Assembly: GCA_002427815.1 (NCBI GenBank)
Contig: DIZF01000019.1
Location: forward strand, 46,091-110,090
Length of the DNA: 64,000 bases
DNA from: Ramlibacter tataouinensis
GTDB lineage: Bacteria > Pseudomonadota > Gammaproteobacteria > Burkholderiales > Burkholderiaceae_C
Reading direction: 5' to 3'
In this document: positions 43,144-52,061 of the stretch, piece by piece
How positions within the stretch are numbered: position 1 is the stretch's first letter
Layout of the letters: each line of letters starts with the position of its first letter
Translations under genes and position numbers: made by a program
The notes under the pieces: model-generated
What the model was told of the DNA's origin: nothing
Databases searched by the model: none
What the model saw: only the letters and a program-made list of their open reading frames with translations

Positions 43144-44043
43144 TCAGGCGAAAACCGGCAGGCAGAAGGAGATCTCCCGCGCCCAGGCGCAGGCCTGGCA
43201 TGCGAGGCGTGCCTTCAGCGTCTCGCATTTCAGGCCGCGTTCACAACGATGCGCGAGGCCGATCGCCCCTTCGCACTCCGGGCAGGCGCGAGGCGTCACG
43301 ACAGTCACTTCCATCTTCTGTACGCAGTCGCCGTCGCGGTTGCGGAAATCCCCCTCCAGAACGAGGGTGCGACGTTCGAATGCCGCGATGCCGCAGTTTT
43401 CGAGATCGTTCAGAAGACCATCGAAGAATGCGATGGTCTTCGCCGACTGCTCGCGGGCGAGCATCTTCCCGGCTTCGGTCAACATGGAACGCGGCGCGGC
43501 CAGGGCGTACGTCAGTTCCCGGCTCAGCGTGTGCACGAGTGCGTCGACGAGGCCGCGTCCGCGCAACGTCGCCTTGGTGAAGAACGATGCCACACCCAGC
43601 GCGCCGAGCTTGTCGAGCCGGTCCGCATCCTGCACGATGCGGCTGGCTGGGGCGATGCCCAGCCGGTCGTCGTACAGGGCGCGCAAGGCCGCCATCACCG
43701 CCTCGACATCGGCGCGTTCCACGCCGAACTCGGCGAGCATGGCCCCGGCGAGGATCGCCGCGTGCTCCTCCTCCGCCACGCCGTCCCTGTGGTATTCGCC
43801 CTCATGAAACTTGCCCGCATCATGGTAGAGGGCGACCAGCACGGCAAGAAACGGATCGACTCCTTCCCGTACGGCCAGCGTGTGGGCAATGGCCGCGGTG
43901 TGCTGGGTGTGCTCCAGCAGGAACTCCGAGGGCGCCTGTCGGGCCTTGCGGTTGTAGCGCGCCTCGCATTCCACGAGCGTGCGCTCGATGCGCGCGTGAA
44001 GCCCCGGAAAGCGGGACTCCAAAAGTTTTCGCACCTCGTTCAT
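43144..44043 (-). CDS. HD-domain protein with C-terminal zinc-type motif
   Basis: A 299-residue protein with an HD phosphohydrolase domain (His in EHTQHTAAIAHTL, HD in LYHDAGKFHEG, Asp in VQDADRLDKLGALG). A C-terminal cysteine-rich domain follows (CPECEGA, then HRCERGLKC, CQAC) that may bind zinc. HD proteins act on nucleotides or phosphoesters and occur beside AOR genes in several anaerobes; their role there is not established. As first gene of the operon with the BamB/BamC-like pair it may help in cofactor maturation or control. Confidence 0.85.
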   Translation of the reverse strand: MNEVRKLLESRFPGLHARIERTLVECEARYNRKARQAPSEFLLEHTQHTAAIAHTLAVREGVDPFLAVLVALYHDAGKFHEGEYHRDGVAEEEHAAILAGAMLAEFGVERADVEAVMAALRALYDDRLGIAPASRIVQDADRLDKLGALGVASFFTKATLRGRGLVDALVHTLSRELTYALAAPRSMLTEAGKMLAREQSAKTIAFFDGLLNDLENCGIAAFERRTLVLEGDFRNRDGDCVQKMEVTVVTPRACPECEGAIGLAHRCERGLKCETLKARLACQACAWAREISFCLPVFA

Positions 44044-44369
44044 CGTCGGTTCCTGCTCTGGGTTCGCCCACCCTACTTGGGAATACCGGGGCCAGGGGCA
44101 TACCCGATCAAGGCGCTCAGGTTAGCCGGCAAAACCACGAAGTTTGACGGAGATCAGTGTTGCCTACCCGATAAATACGCCTAATGGTACGGGAATACCG
44201 GTTTTGCCGGCAATACGGCCGATCGGGTATGGATTTCCATTGCAGGACTCATCGGCGGGAGGTGCGGGGGAGCGCCGCCGAGTTGGTGCCAGGGTCGCGC
44301 TTCGCTCCGGAATGCAGAGCATCCATCGCATGAGCGGCGCGAGACCCTTGAATTGAGGAGACCAGGCAA
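44044..44369. promoter_or_regulatory. Divergent control region with nested inverted repeats
   Basis: These 326 bases separate the two divergent Bam-like operons. An 11-bp word CATACCCGATC at 44099-44109 recurs as its exact complement at 44221-44231, and GCCGGCAAAACC at 44125-44136 recurs inverted at 44200-44211. Both pairs share a dyad centre near 44165-44168. A third ACCCGAT lies at 44166-44172, and GGGAATACCGG is directly repeated at 44079-44089 and 44191-44201. This looks like a cooperative regulator site acting on both operons. No regulator gene is adjacent. A strong AGGAG precedes the rightward start. Confidence 0.75.
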
Positions 44370-46397
44370 ATGCGTTATGCAGAAACAGGTTTCAACCTGG
44401 AGATCGATCTATCCCGCGGCAGCATCGACCGCGTGGAATCCGATCCCGAACTGACCCGCCTGCATCTGGGAGGACTCGGTACCAGCGCCAGGATCCTGTG
44501 GGACAGGGTGCCCGCCGACACCGAAGCCTTCTCCGAAGACAACCTGATCATCTTCGCTTCCGGCCTGCTCTGCGGCACCGCGGCACCCGGCTGCAATCGC
44601 ACCATCGTCTCGACCTTTTCTCCGCAGACCCGGCTGCTCGCCTATTCGATGATGGGCGGATTCTGGGCGCCGGAGTTGAAGCATGCCGGTTACGACAAGG
44701 TGATCGTTCGCGGCCAGTCGCCCGAACTGGTCTATCTCTGGATCCACAACGACAAGGTCGAGATCCGCGACGCGGCGCACCTGCACGGCATGGGCGCCAT
44801 CGAAACCGCCGAATGCATCCGGCGCGAACTGAAGGAACCGGACGCCCAGGTGGCCGCCATCGGCCTGGCCGGCGAGAACAAGGTCTTCTACGCATCCATC
44901 GAGCAGGGCCGGTCCAGCGCCAGCCGCGGCGGCATGGGCGCCGTCATGGGCGACAAGCGGCTCAAGGCCATCGCCGTCCGCGGCACCAAGGACATCAACG
45001 TCGCCCGGCCGGCCGAATTCATGGACCTGTGCGACGACGTGCTGAAGTACATCAAGTTCCGCGACGAGAACCCGATCCCCGGCGTCCCCGCCATCCTGCA
45101 GGGCCTCGGGTCGCCGCAGGAGATGCGGATCCACGATGAGGAGTGGCACACCACCAGCTTCATGTGGGGCAATGCGCGCACCCGGCGCAAGGACTTCTGG
45201 ACCCATGAAATCGAGGCGAAGTGGCGCACCACGCAGGAGAGCGTGCGCACGCGCCTGATCAGCTGCTACAACTGCCCGATGAAGTGCGGGGCCACCATCT
45301 CGGTGCCGGGGCAGCCAACCTACATGATGAAGTGCTACTCCAAGCTCACTTACACCATGGCGGCCTATTCCGACCTGGAGTTCGGCTTCAAGATCGCGCA
45401 ACGCGCCACCGAATACGGCGTCGACGGATTCTCGACCCCGCAGGTCATGGCCTTCGCGCTCGAGCTGCTGGAGGCCGGCATCCTCACCGACGCGGATTTT
45501 CCCGGCATGCCGGCCGACGTCGAAGGGCGATTCTTCTGGCTGCTCGACCGGATCGTCCGGCGCGAAGGGATAGGCGACGTGCTCGCCGACGGCGTCTACT
45601 GGGCGGCGCGGCGCATCGGCAAGGGCGCCGAGAAATTCGATCACAACACGATCAAGAAGCACGAGCAGTTGCCGCTCAAGCTCGGCATGCTCAATCCGGT
45701 CTACTACCTGATGTATTCGACCGGCGAGAAGATCAACATCACCCAGATCGAGGGCCAGTTTCCGCAGGCGCCGTTCCCGACCATGGAAGAGCGCCAGGCG
45801 TTCGTCAAGGACTGGATCCAGGTGCCGCACCCCAAGTTCAAGCAGTACCTGCTGGACTGGGAGCCTCGCGGCGAGAACTCCAACCCGCTCTACCCGAGCA
45901 TCGAAGCCAGTTGCGACATCGTCGACTGGCAGGAAAAGATGCACTACATCGACGACGCCCTCGGCATCTGCGCCGGCCTGTCGTCCTTCCCCCTCAAGCC
46001 GCCCTACCACATCCACAACTTCCCGAAGTTCGTTTCGGCCGGCACCGGCTACGAATTCGACGAAGCCAGCCTCTGGAAGGCGGCGACGAGAAACCGGACC
46101 TTGCTGCGCGCCATCAACGTGCGGCGGGGCATGCGGCGTGCCGACGACAAGCCGCCGGAAGACCACTGGAAGAAGCGCTTTCCCGACCTGGAAAAGAACC
46201 TGCTGGACGCCTACTACAAGCTCAAAGGCTGGAACAGCAACGGCATTCCGACCAAGGAGTCGCTGCTGGACCTCGACCTGGCTTGCGTCGCGGAAGACCT
46301 GGAGCAGAGGGGAATCCTGGGCGAGGCCAACGCCGGCAGCGAGAAGGCAGCAGCGGGAGCAGAACCGAAAGTGCAGGAGGTTCCCAGCCATGCCTAA
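44370..46397 (+). CDS. bamB: BamB-like tungsten oxidoreductase (catalytic subunit)
   Basis: A 675-residue AOR-family protein and first gene of the Bam-like operon. In class II benzoyl-CoA reductase BamB holds tungsten bis-pyranopterin and reduces the aromatic ring of benzoyl-CoA without ATP. Cluster ligands are C299, C302, C306 (CYNCPMKC) and C534 (GICAGLSS). The WGNARTRRK block after RIHDEEWHTTSF and the C-terminal PPEDHW and KGWNSNGIPT are BamB-like. The acidic-His segment before WGNAR differs from the second copy (EEWH against SFHHNH), so the substrates may differ. Substrate unproven. Confidence 0.9.
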   Translation: MRYAETGFNLEIDLSRGSIDRVESDPELTRLHLGGLGTSARILWDRVPADTEAFSEDNLIIFASGLLCGTAAPGCNRTIVSTFSPQTRLLAYSMMGGFWAPELKHAGYDKVIVRGQSPELVYLWIHNDKVEIRDAAHLHGMGAIETAECIRRELKEPDAQVAAIGLAGENKVFYASIEQGRSSASRGGMGAVMGDKRLKAIAVRGTKDINVARPAEFMDLCDDVLKYIKFRDENPIPGVPAILQGLGSPQEMRIHDEEWHTTSFMWGNARTRRKDFWTHEIEAKWRTTQESVRTRLISCYNCPMKCGATISVPGQPTYMMKCYSKLTYTMAAYSDLEFGFKIAQRATEYGVDGFSTPQVMAFALELLEAGILTDADFPGMPADVEGRFFWLLDRIVRREGIGDVLADGVYWAARRIGKGAEKFDHNTIKKHEQLPLKLGMLNPVYYLMYSTGEKINITQIEGQFPQAPFPTMEERQAFVKDWIQVPHPKFKQYLLDWEPRGENSNPLYPSIEASCDIVDWQEKMHYIDDALGICAGLSSFPLKPPYHIHNFPKFVSAGTGYEFDEASLWKAATRNRTLLRAINVRRGMRRADDKPPEDHWKKRFPDLEKNLLDAYYKLKGWNSNGIPTKESLLDLDLACVAEDLEQRGILGEANAGSEKAAAGAEPKVQEVPSHA

Positions 46398-46929
46398 GGT
46401 CATGAAGAAGATCAAGTCGATCACCATCGATGCCGACAAGTGCAACGGCTGTCGGGCGTGCGAGGTCATCTGCTCGCTGTTCCATGCGACGCCGCGCTAC
46501 AGCAGCAACAATCCGGCGCGCTCACGCATCCGGGTGGTGCGCGAGCCCCTGCGGGACATCTACCTGCCGGTCTACGCCGGCGAATACACGGCGGCGGAAT
46601 GCACCGGCCGCGACACCTACATCATCGACGGCAAGAAATACGACGAGTGCGACTTCTGCCGCGCGTCGTGCCCGTCGCGCGACCTGTTCAAGGAACCCGA
46701 TTCGGGCCTGCCGCTGAAATGCGACATGTGCGAAGACGAGCCGCCGCTGGCCAAGCCCAAGTGCGTGGAGTGGTGCATCAACGACGCATTGATCTTCGAA
46801 GAGCGCGAAGAGGAAGTGGACGAGCCCGAGGCCAGCCCGGCTGACGTCGAGATCGGCATCGAGGCGCTCATCGACAAGCACGGCTTGCAGCAGGTGCTGG
46901 ACACCGTCGCGAGAATGTCGAAAGCCTAG
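46390..46929 (+). CDS. bamC: BamC-like ferredoxin subunit
   Basis: A 179-residue iron-sulfur subunit partnering the BamB-like protein, which it overlaps by eight bases. Cysteine groups CNGCRACEVIC, CDFCRASCP and CDMCEDEP with CVEWC can bind three [4Fe-4S] clusters. It should relay electrons between the tungsten site and the HdrA-type subunit. It is very similar to the copy at 40.6 kb, which suggests that the pair BamB/BamC was duplicated as a unit. The first ATG (MPKVMKKIKS) was taken; one 12 bases later is possible. Confidence 0.9.
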   Translation: MPKVMKKIKSITIDADKCNGCRACEVICSLFHATPRYSSNNPARSRIRVVREPLRDIYLPVYAGEYTAAECTGRDTYIIDGKKYDECDFCRASCPSRDLFKEPDSGLPLKCDMCEDEPPLAKPKCVEWCINDALIFEEREEEVDEPEASPADVEIGIEALIDKHGLQQVLDTVARMSKA

Positions 46930-46965
46930 CCCATCAACGCCGCACGACAAAGGCCGGGAAAGAAC

Positions 46966-48117
46966 ATGGAGACGGTAACCCCCTTCAAGGAGATCGTCGA
47001 CGCCATCAAGGCGAGCGGCGGCGATGCGTTCAAGTACTGCTACCAGTGCGGCCTGTGCGACACGGTCTGCCCGTGGAACCGGGTCGGCACCTTCAGCATG
47101 CGCAAGCTGGTGCGCGAGGCGACCTTCGGCCTGACCGAGATCGAGAGCGAGGACATCTGGCGCTGCACCACCTGCGGGAAGTGCCCGCAGGTCTGCCCGC
47201 GCGGCGTCAAGCAGATCGAGTCCGGGGTGGCGCTGCGCCGCATCGCCACGGAGTACGACGTATTCCCGCAGGCCGTGCAGCCGATCCGTGTCGTGGCGGC
47301 CAACCTGCGCGCCGAGGGCAACCCGTTCGGCGAAGACCGCGCCAAGCGCGCCAAATGGGCCGAGGGCCTTCAGGTCAAGCCATTCACCGAGGGGATGGAA
47401 TTCCTGTACTCGCCCGGCTGCTATCTCTCGTACGACCCGCGAGCCAAGAAGATCGCCCGGGCCACGGCGGAGATCCTGAACAAGGCCGGCGTGTCGTTCG
47501 GCATCCTGGGCGCGCAGGAAAGCTGCTGCGGCGAGAGCATCCGCAAGACCGGCGACGAGGCGCTCTACAAGAGCCTGGCGCGGCAGAACATCGCCGCATT
47601 GGTCGAGCGCGGAGTCAAGAAGATCCTGGTGTCCTCCCCGCACTGTTTCCACACCTACACCCACGAATATCCCGAGTTCATGGTGCACTTCGAGGTGGTG
47701 CACATTTCGCAGCTGATTCACAGCCTGCTTGCCGAAGGCCGGCTGGAATTGAAGACTGAATATGCGAAGACGGTGACCTACCACGACCCGTGCTACCTCG
47801 GGCGGCACAACGGCGTCTATGACGAGCCGCGCGAAGCACTGAAGAAGGTGCCCGGCCTGCAGCTCAACGAGATGACCGAGTCGCGCAAGGACAGCTTCTG
47901 CTGCGGCGGCGGGGGCGGCCGCATCTGGATGGAAACCCCCAAGGCCGAACGCTTCTCCGACGTGAGGCTGGGCCAGGCGATAGCCGTCGGGGCCCAGGTG
48001 CTGGTGACCGCCTGCCCCTACTGCATCACCAACTTCGAGGACAGCAGGTTGAACGTGACGGGCGGTGATGCCATCGAGGTGAAGGACATCACCGAAATCA
48101 TCCGGGCAGCGCTCTAG
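46966..48117 (+). CDS. bamD: BamD-like CCG-domain iron-sulfur protein (HdrD-like)
   Basis: A 383-residue protein with two N-terminal [4Fe-4S] motifs (C25, 28, 31, 35 and C67, 70, 73, 77). Two CCG domains follow, one with C152 and C187-C188, the other with C276, C312-C313, C350 and C353. CCG domains bind the noncubane clusters of HdrB/HdrD, or act on disulfides or quinones. In the Bam complex the equivalent subunit links the catalytic part and the HdrA-like flavoprotein. It starts 36 bases after bamC. Confidence 0.88.
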   Translation: METVTPFKEIVDAIKASGGDAFKYCYQCGLCDTVCPWNRVGTFSMRKLVREATFGLTEIESEDIWRCTTCGKCPQVCPRGVKQIESGVALRRIATEYDVFPQAVQPIRVVAANLRAEGNPFGEDRAKRAKWAEGLQVKPFTEGMEFLYSPGCYLSYDPRAKKIARATAEILNKAGVSFGILGAQESCCGESIRKTGDEALYKSLARQNIAALVERGVKKILVSSPHCFHTYTHEYPEFMVHFEVVHISQLIHSLLAEGRLELKTEYAKTVTYHDPCYLGRHNGVYDEPREALKKVPGLQLNEMTESRKDSFCCGGGGGRIWMETPKAERFSDVRLGQAIAVGAQVLVTACPYCITNFEDSRLNVTGGDAIEVKDITEIIRAAL

Positions 48118-48132
48118 CCAAGGAATCATGCC

Positions 48133-51100
48133 GTGACACACACACTGGAACGTTCAATCGAACACGCCCACGAAGCGGTGAGCCAGCGTTCCCTGCGTCC
48201 GTACGACGACCAGCGCGGCGACGTGATGGTCGTGGGCGGCGGCATCAGCGGCATCCAGGCGGCCCTCGATCTGGCCACCGCCGGCTTCAAGGTCTACCTG
48301 GTGGAAAAAACGCCGACCATCGGCGGCAAGATGTCGCAGCTGGACAAGACCTTTCCGACCAACGACTGCTCGATGTGCATCGAGTCGCCGAAATTCATCG
48401 AGTGCGACCGGCATCCCAATATCGAGATCATGACCTATACCGAGGTCGCCGGCGTGGAGGGAACGCCCGGCAACTTCACGGTGACGCTGACCAAGAAACC
48501 GCGCTATGTCGACGAGGACAAATGCACCGGCTGCACCGTCTGCGTCGAGTATTGCCCCGTGAAGATTCCCGACCCGTTCAACCAGAACCTGTCGCTGAAC
48601 AAGGCGATCCACATCTACTTCTCGCAGGCGGTGCCGCTGGTCACCTACATCGACGACACCTGCCTCTACCTGAAGGACAAGACCTGCTCGATCTGCACCG
48701 GTGTGTGCGAAAACGACGCCATCGATTTCAACCAGACGCCCGAAAAGGTCGAAGTCAAGGTCGGGGCGATCGTGCTGTCACCGGGCTACGAGATCTTCGA
48801 TCCCAAGGTGCGGGGCGACTACGGCTACGGCACTTACGAGAACGTCGTCACCAGCATGGACTTCGAGCGACTGCTGTGCGCCACCGGGCCGCACGAGGGG
48901 CACATCCTGCGCCCGTCGGACAAGACCCATCCGCAAAAGGTCGCCTGGATCCACTGTGTCGGCTCCCGGCAGGTAACGCCCGGCGGCAACAGCTATTGCT
49001 CCGCGGTGTGCTGCTCGTACACGCAAAAGCAGGTGATCCTGGCCAAGGACCACGTGCCGGACATGCAGGCGATGATCTTCCACAACGACATCCGGTCCTA
49101 CGGCAAGGACTTCGAGCGCTTCTACCAGCGCGCCGAGAAACTGCCCGGCGTGACTTTCATCCGCAGCTACGTCTCGGTCAGCGGCGAAGACCCGGTGACC
49201 AAGAACGTCAAGATCCGCTATTCGACGACCGACGGCGGCGTCAAGGAAGAGGAATTCGAGCTGGTGGTGCTGTCCGTCGGGCTGAACCCGCCGGCCGGCG
49301 CGAAAGACCTGGCCCGGAAGTTCGGCGTCGAACTGGGACCCCAGGGGTTCTGCAAGGTCAACCCGGTGAACCCGATAGAGACCACCCGCCCGGGGGTTTT
49401 CATCAGCGGCGCCTTCCGCGGCCCGATGGACATTCCCGAGGCCGTGATGACGGCCAGCGCGGCCAGCGCGCTGTCGGGCCAGTTCCTGAAGGCGCGGCGC
49501 GGGCGCCTCAGCACCGCGCGGGTCTACCCGATCGAGCGGGACGTCAGCGCCGAAGAAGCCAAGATCGGCGTCTTCGTCTGCCGCTGCGGCGCCAACATCG
49601 GCCGCGTGGTCGACGTGCCGGGCGTGGTCGAGTACGCGAAGACGTTGCCCAATGTGGTTCACGTCGAAGAGAGCCTCTTCGCCTGCGCCACCAACACGGC
49701 CAAGGCGATCGGCGACACCGTCCGCGACAAGGGCCTGAATCGCGTGGTAGTCGCTGCCTGCACGCCTAGAACGCACGAGCCGCTGTTCCGCGACACGCTG
49801 CGCGAGGCCGGCATCAACCAGTATTTCTTCGACATGGCCAACATCCGCGAGCATTGCTCCTGGGTCCACTCCAAGGAGCAGGCGGACGCCACCAAGAAGG
49901 CCAAGGACATCGTGCGCATGTCGGTTGCGCGGGCGGCCATGCTGGAGCCGCTGGACGAATTCTCGCTGCCGGTGAACAAGGCCGCGCTGGTCGTCGGTGG
50001 GGGCGTCGCCGGGATGACCAGCGCCCTGACGCTGGCCGAGCAGGGATTCCAGACCTATCTGATCGAGAAGGCTGCCGACCTTGGCGGCATGGCGCGCCGC
50101 ATCCACTACACCGTCGAAGGCCTCGACGTACAGGCGTACCTGAACGACCTCAAGAAGAAGACCTACCGGCACCAGTTGATCCGCGTCATCACCGACGCCA
50201 CCATCACCGATGTCTCGGGATACGTCGGCAATTTCGTCACCAAGGTGAAGTCCAAGGGCCGGGTGCAGGAGATCAAGCACGGGGCGGCCATCATCGCCAC
50301 CGGCGCAGACGAGTACAAGCCGACCGAGTACCTGTACGGACAGGATTCGCGGGTCATGACCCAGCTCGAACTGGAGGAGAAGATCTCCGGCGGTGACGAG
50401 CCGGTGCGCAACGCGCGCAGCGTGGTCATGATCCAGTGCGTCGGCTGCCGGCAGGAGGACCGCAACTACTGTTCCCGCGTCTGCTGCAGCGGCGCGGTGA
50501 AGAATGCGCTGAAGCTCAAGTCCGTCAACAAGGACATGGACATCTACGTGCTCTTCCGGGACATGAGGACCTACGGGTTCAACGAGGATTACTACCGGGA
50601 GGCAGCGGGCAAGGACGTCAGGTTCATCCGCTACGAACCGCAGGACAAGCCGCTGGTGGAAGCCGTCGAGGAAGGCGGACGCAGCGTCCTGAGAGTGACG
50701 GCAATGGATCCGGTGCTGGGCAAGCGGCTCGCCATCGACGCCGATACCATCGTCCTGGCCGCCGCGGTCATACCGTCGGCCGGCAGCGAGGACACGGCGC
50801 GCCTCTTCAAGGTGCCGCTCAGCCCGGACGGATTCTTCCAGGAAGCGCACGTGAAACTGCGGCCGGTCGATTTCGCCGCGGAAGGCGTCTACCTGTGCGG
50901 CACGGCCCAGTATCCCAAGCACCTGTCCGAAGTGATCAGCCAGGCGTATGGCGCGGCCGGCCGCGCCCTCACGCTGCTGACGCACGACACCGTCGTCGCC
51001 TCCGGCTCCGTCTGCGAGGTCGACGAGAGCAGGTGTGTCTCCTGCGGGGCCTGCATCACATCCTGCACATACGGGGCGATCGAGTTCCACGACACGCCGC

Positions 51101-51243
51101 GCGGCAAAAAAGCCACGATCAATCCCGTGCTGTGCAAGGGCGACGGCCTGTGCAATGCAAAGTGCCCGTCAGGCGCGGTGTTCCTGAAGCATTACACCGA
51201 CGCCGAAGTGTTCGGCCAGATCGACGCCGCGCTGGCCGGCTGA
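48133..51243 (+). CDS. bamE: BamE-like HdrA-type flavoprotein
   Basis: A 1036-residue protein combining HdrA-like parts, the likely site of flavin-based electron bifurcation. The first FAD motif is VGGGISG (34-40), followed by the HdrA cysteine group C79, C82, C91 (DCSMCIESP) and ferredoxin clusters at C131-141 and near C185-192. A second Rossmann flavin motif (VVGGGVAGM) begins near 619, and two C-terminal ferredoxin motifs (CVSCGACITSC and CKGDGLCNAKC) lie near 968-1010. No in-frame TGA occurs, so no selenocysteine is used. The start is a GTG 15 bases after bamD. Confidence 0.9.
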   Translation: MTHTLERSIEHAHEAVSQRSLRPYDDQRGDVMVVGGGISGIQAALDLATAGFKVYLVEKTPTIGGKMSQLDKTFPTNDCSMCIESPKFIECDRHPNIEIMTYTEVAGVEGTPGNFTVTLTKKPRYVDEDKCTGCTVCVEYCPVKIPDPFNQNLSLNKAIHIYFSQAVPLVTYIDDTCLYLKDKTCSICTGVCENDAIDFNQTPEKVEVKVGAIVLSPGYEIFDPKVRGDYGYGTYENVVTSMDFERLLCATGPHEGHILRPSDKTHPQKVAWIHCVGSRQVTPGGNSYCSAVCCSYTQKQVILAKDHVPDMQAMIFHNDIRSYGKDFERFYQRAEKLPGVTFIRSYVSVSGEDPVTKNVKIRYSTTDGGVKEEEFELVVLSVGLNPPAGAKDLARKFGVELGPQGFCKVNPVNPIETTRPGVFISGAFRGPMDIPEAVMTASAASALSGQFLKARRGRLSTARVYPIERDVSAEEAKIGVFVCRCGANIGRVVDVPGVVEYAKTLPNVVHVEESLFACATNTAKAIGDTVRDKGLNRVVVAACTPRTHEPLFRDTLREAGINQYFFDMANIREHCSWVHSKEQADATKKAKDIVRMSVARAAMLEPLDEFSLPVNKAALVVGGGVAGMTSALTLAEQGFQTYLIEKAADLGGMARRIHYTVEGLDVQAYLNDLKKKTYRHQLIRVITDATITDVSGYVGNFVTKVKSKGRVQEIKHGAAIIATGADEYKPTEYLYGQDSRVMTQLELEEKISGGDEPVRNARSVVMIQCVGCRQEDRNYCSRVCCSGAVKNALKLKSVNKDMDIYVLFRDMRTYGFNEDYYREAAGKDVRFIRYEPQDKPLVEAVEEGGRSVLRVTAMDPVLGKRLAIDADTIVLAAAVIPSAGSEDTARLFKVPLSPDGFFQEAHVKLRPVDFAAEGVYLCGTAQYPKHLSEVISQAYGAAGRALTLLTHDTVVASGSVCEVDESRCVSCGACITSCTYGAIEFHDTPRGKKATINPVLCKGDGLCNAKCPSGAVFLKHYTDAEVFGQIDAALAG

Positions 51244-51267
51244 CATACCGAAAGAGTGAACTGACCC

Positions 51268-52035
51268 ATGGCTACCGCAACCGAGTTCAAGCCGACCATC
51301 ATCGGCTTCCTGTGCAACTGGTGCTGCTATGGCGGGGCCGACCTCGCCGGTGTCTCCCGCTTCCAGTACCCGCCGCATCTGCGCGTGATCCGGCTCATGT
51401 GCTCGGGCCGGGTCGACCTGGCGTTCATCTTCCGCGCGTTCGCCCAGAAGGCGGACGCCGTGTTCATCGGCGGCTGTCACATCAACGACTGCCACTACAA
51501 CCCCGAGGGCAACTACGACGCGATGGGCAATACCCTGATGGCCAAGCGCATCCTGGAGAAGCTGGGCGTGAATCCGGAGCGGCTGCGGCTGGAATGGGTG
51601 TCGGCGGGCGAAGGCGTCCGCTTCGCCGAGGTCATGAACGACCTCTCCGCGAAGGTGAAAAGCCTGGGGCCGCTGGGCTCTTCGGAGGGACTTCCCGTCG
51701 CCGAGCTGGTATCCCGGATGCGCACCGCGGAGGATCTTGTCCCCTACATCAAGCTGGTGGAGCGGGAAAGGCTGAGAGTGCCCGTGCGGACCGAAGACGG
51801 GTACCGGCAATTCTTCGGCAGCCAGGCGTTCGATGACCTCTTCAACGAACTGGTCCTGGACAAGCTGGTGCTGAGCCGCATCATGGGACTCCTGCGCAGG
51901 AAGCCGGTGGCGGCCATGGAGATTCCGGGGAGCCTGGACCTGGAACCGTCGGAGGTCGCCCGGCATCTGCAGCATCTGACCGAGCGGGGGCTGGTCAAGT
52001 TCGATGCCGGCCAGACGCTGGTGGCCGCGGTGTGA
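51268..52035 (+). CDS. bamF: BamF-like MvhD/FlpD-type linker protein
   Basis: A 255-residue protein whose N-terminal 130 residues match MvhD/FlpD, the [2Fe-2S] adaptor between an electron donor and HdrA. Cysteines are C16, C19, C20 (LCNWCCYGGAD), C45 (MCSGRVD), C70 and C75 (GCHINDCHY). Some homologues use selenocysteine here; this one has cysteine only. The C-terminal half has a helical part and a winged-helix-like end (EPSEVARHLQHLTERGLVKF), as in other Bam clusters as far as I recall. It lies 24 bases after bamE. Confidence 0.88.
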   Translation: MATATEFKPTIIGFLCNWCCYGGADLAGVSRFQYPPHLRVIRLMCSGRVDLAFIFRAFAQKADAVFIGGCHINDCHYNPEGNYDAMGNTLMAKRILEKLGVNPERLRLEWVSAGEGVRFAEVMNDLSAKVKSLGPLGSSEGLPVAELVSRMRTAEDLVPYIKLVERERLRVPVRTEDGYRQFFGSQAFDDLFNELVLDKLVLSRIMGLLRRKPVAAMEIPGSLDLEPSEVARHLQHLTERGLVKFDAGQTLVAAV

Positions 52036-52061
52036 GCGCCGCAGATCGGAGGACGCAGGCC

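Noticed and set aside
44142..44176. A sigma-70 promoter (TTGACG with GATAAA)
   Set aside because: The spacing of about 20 bases between the two boxes is too long for a confident call.
41179..44184. A 1001-codon open frame on the + strand opposite the BamB/BamC/HD genes
   Set aside because: It is antisense to three genes with clear motifs; long antisense frames are expected at this GC content and the translation has no recognisable domain.
48778..51090. A 770-codon open frame opposite bamE
   Set aside because: Mirror frame of a strongly supported HdrA-like gene.
48133..52035. Possible in-frame selenocysteine TGA codons in bamE and bamF
   Set aside because: Both frames are open throughout with cysteines at the expected places.
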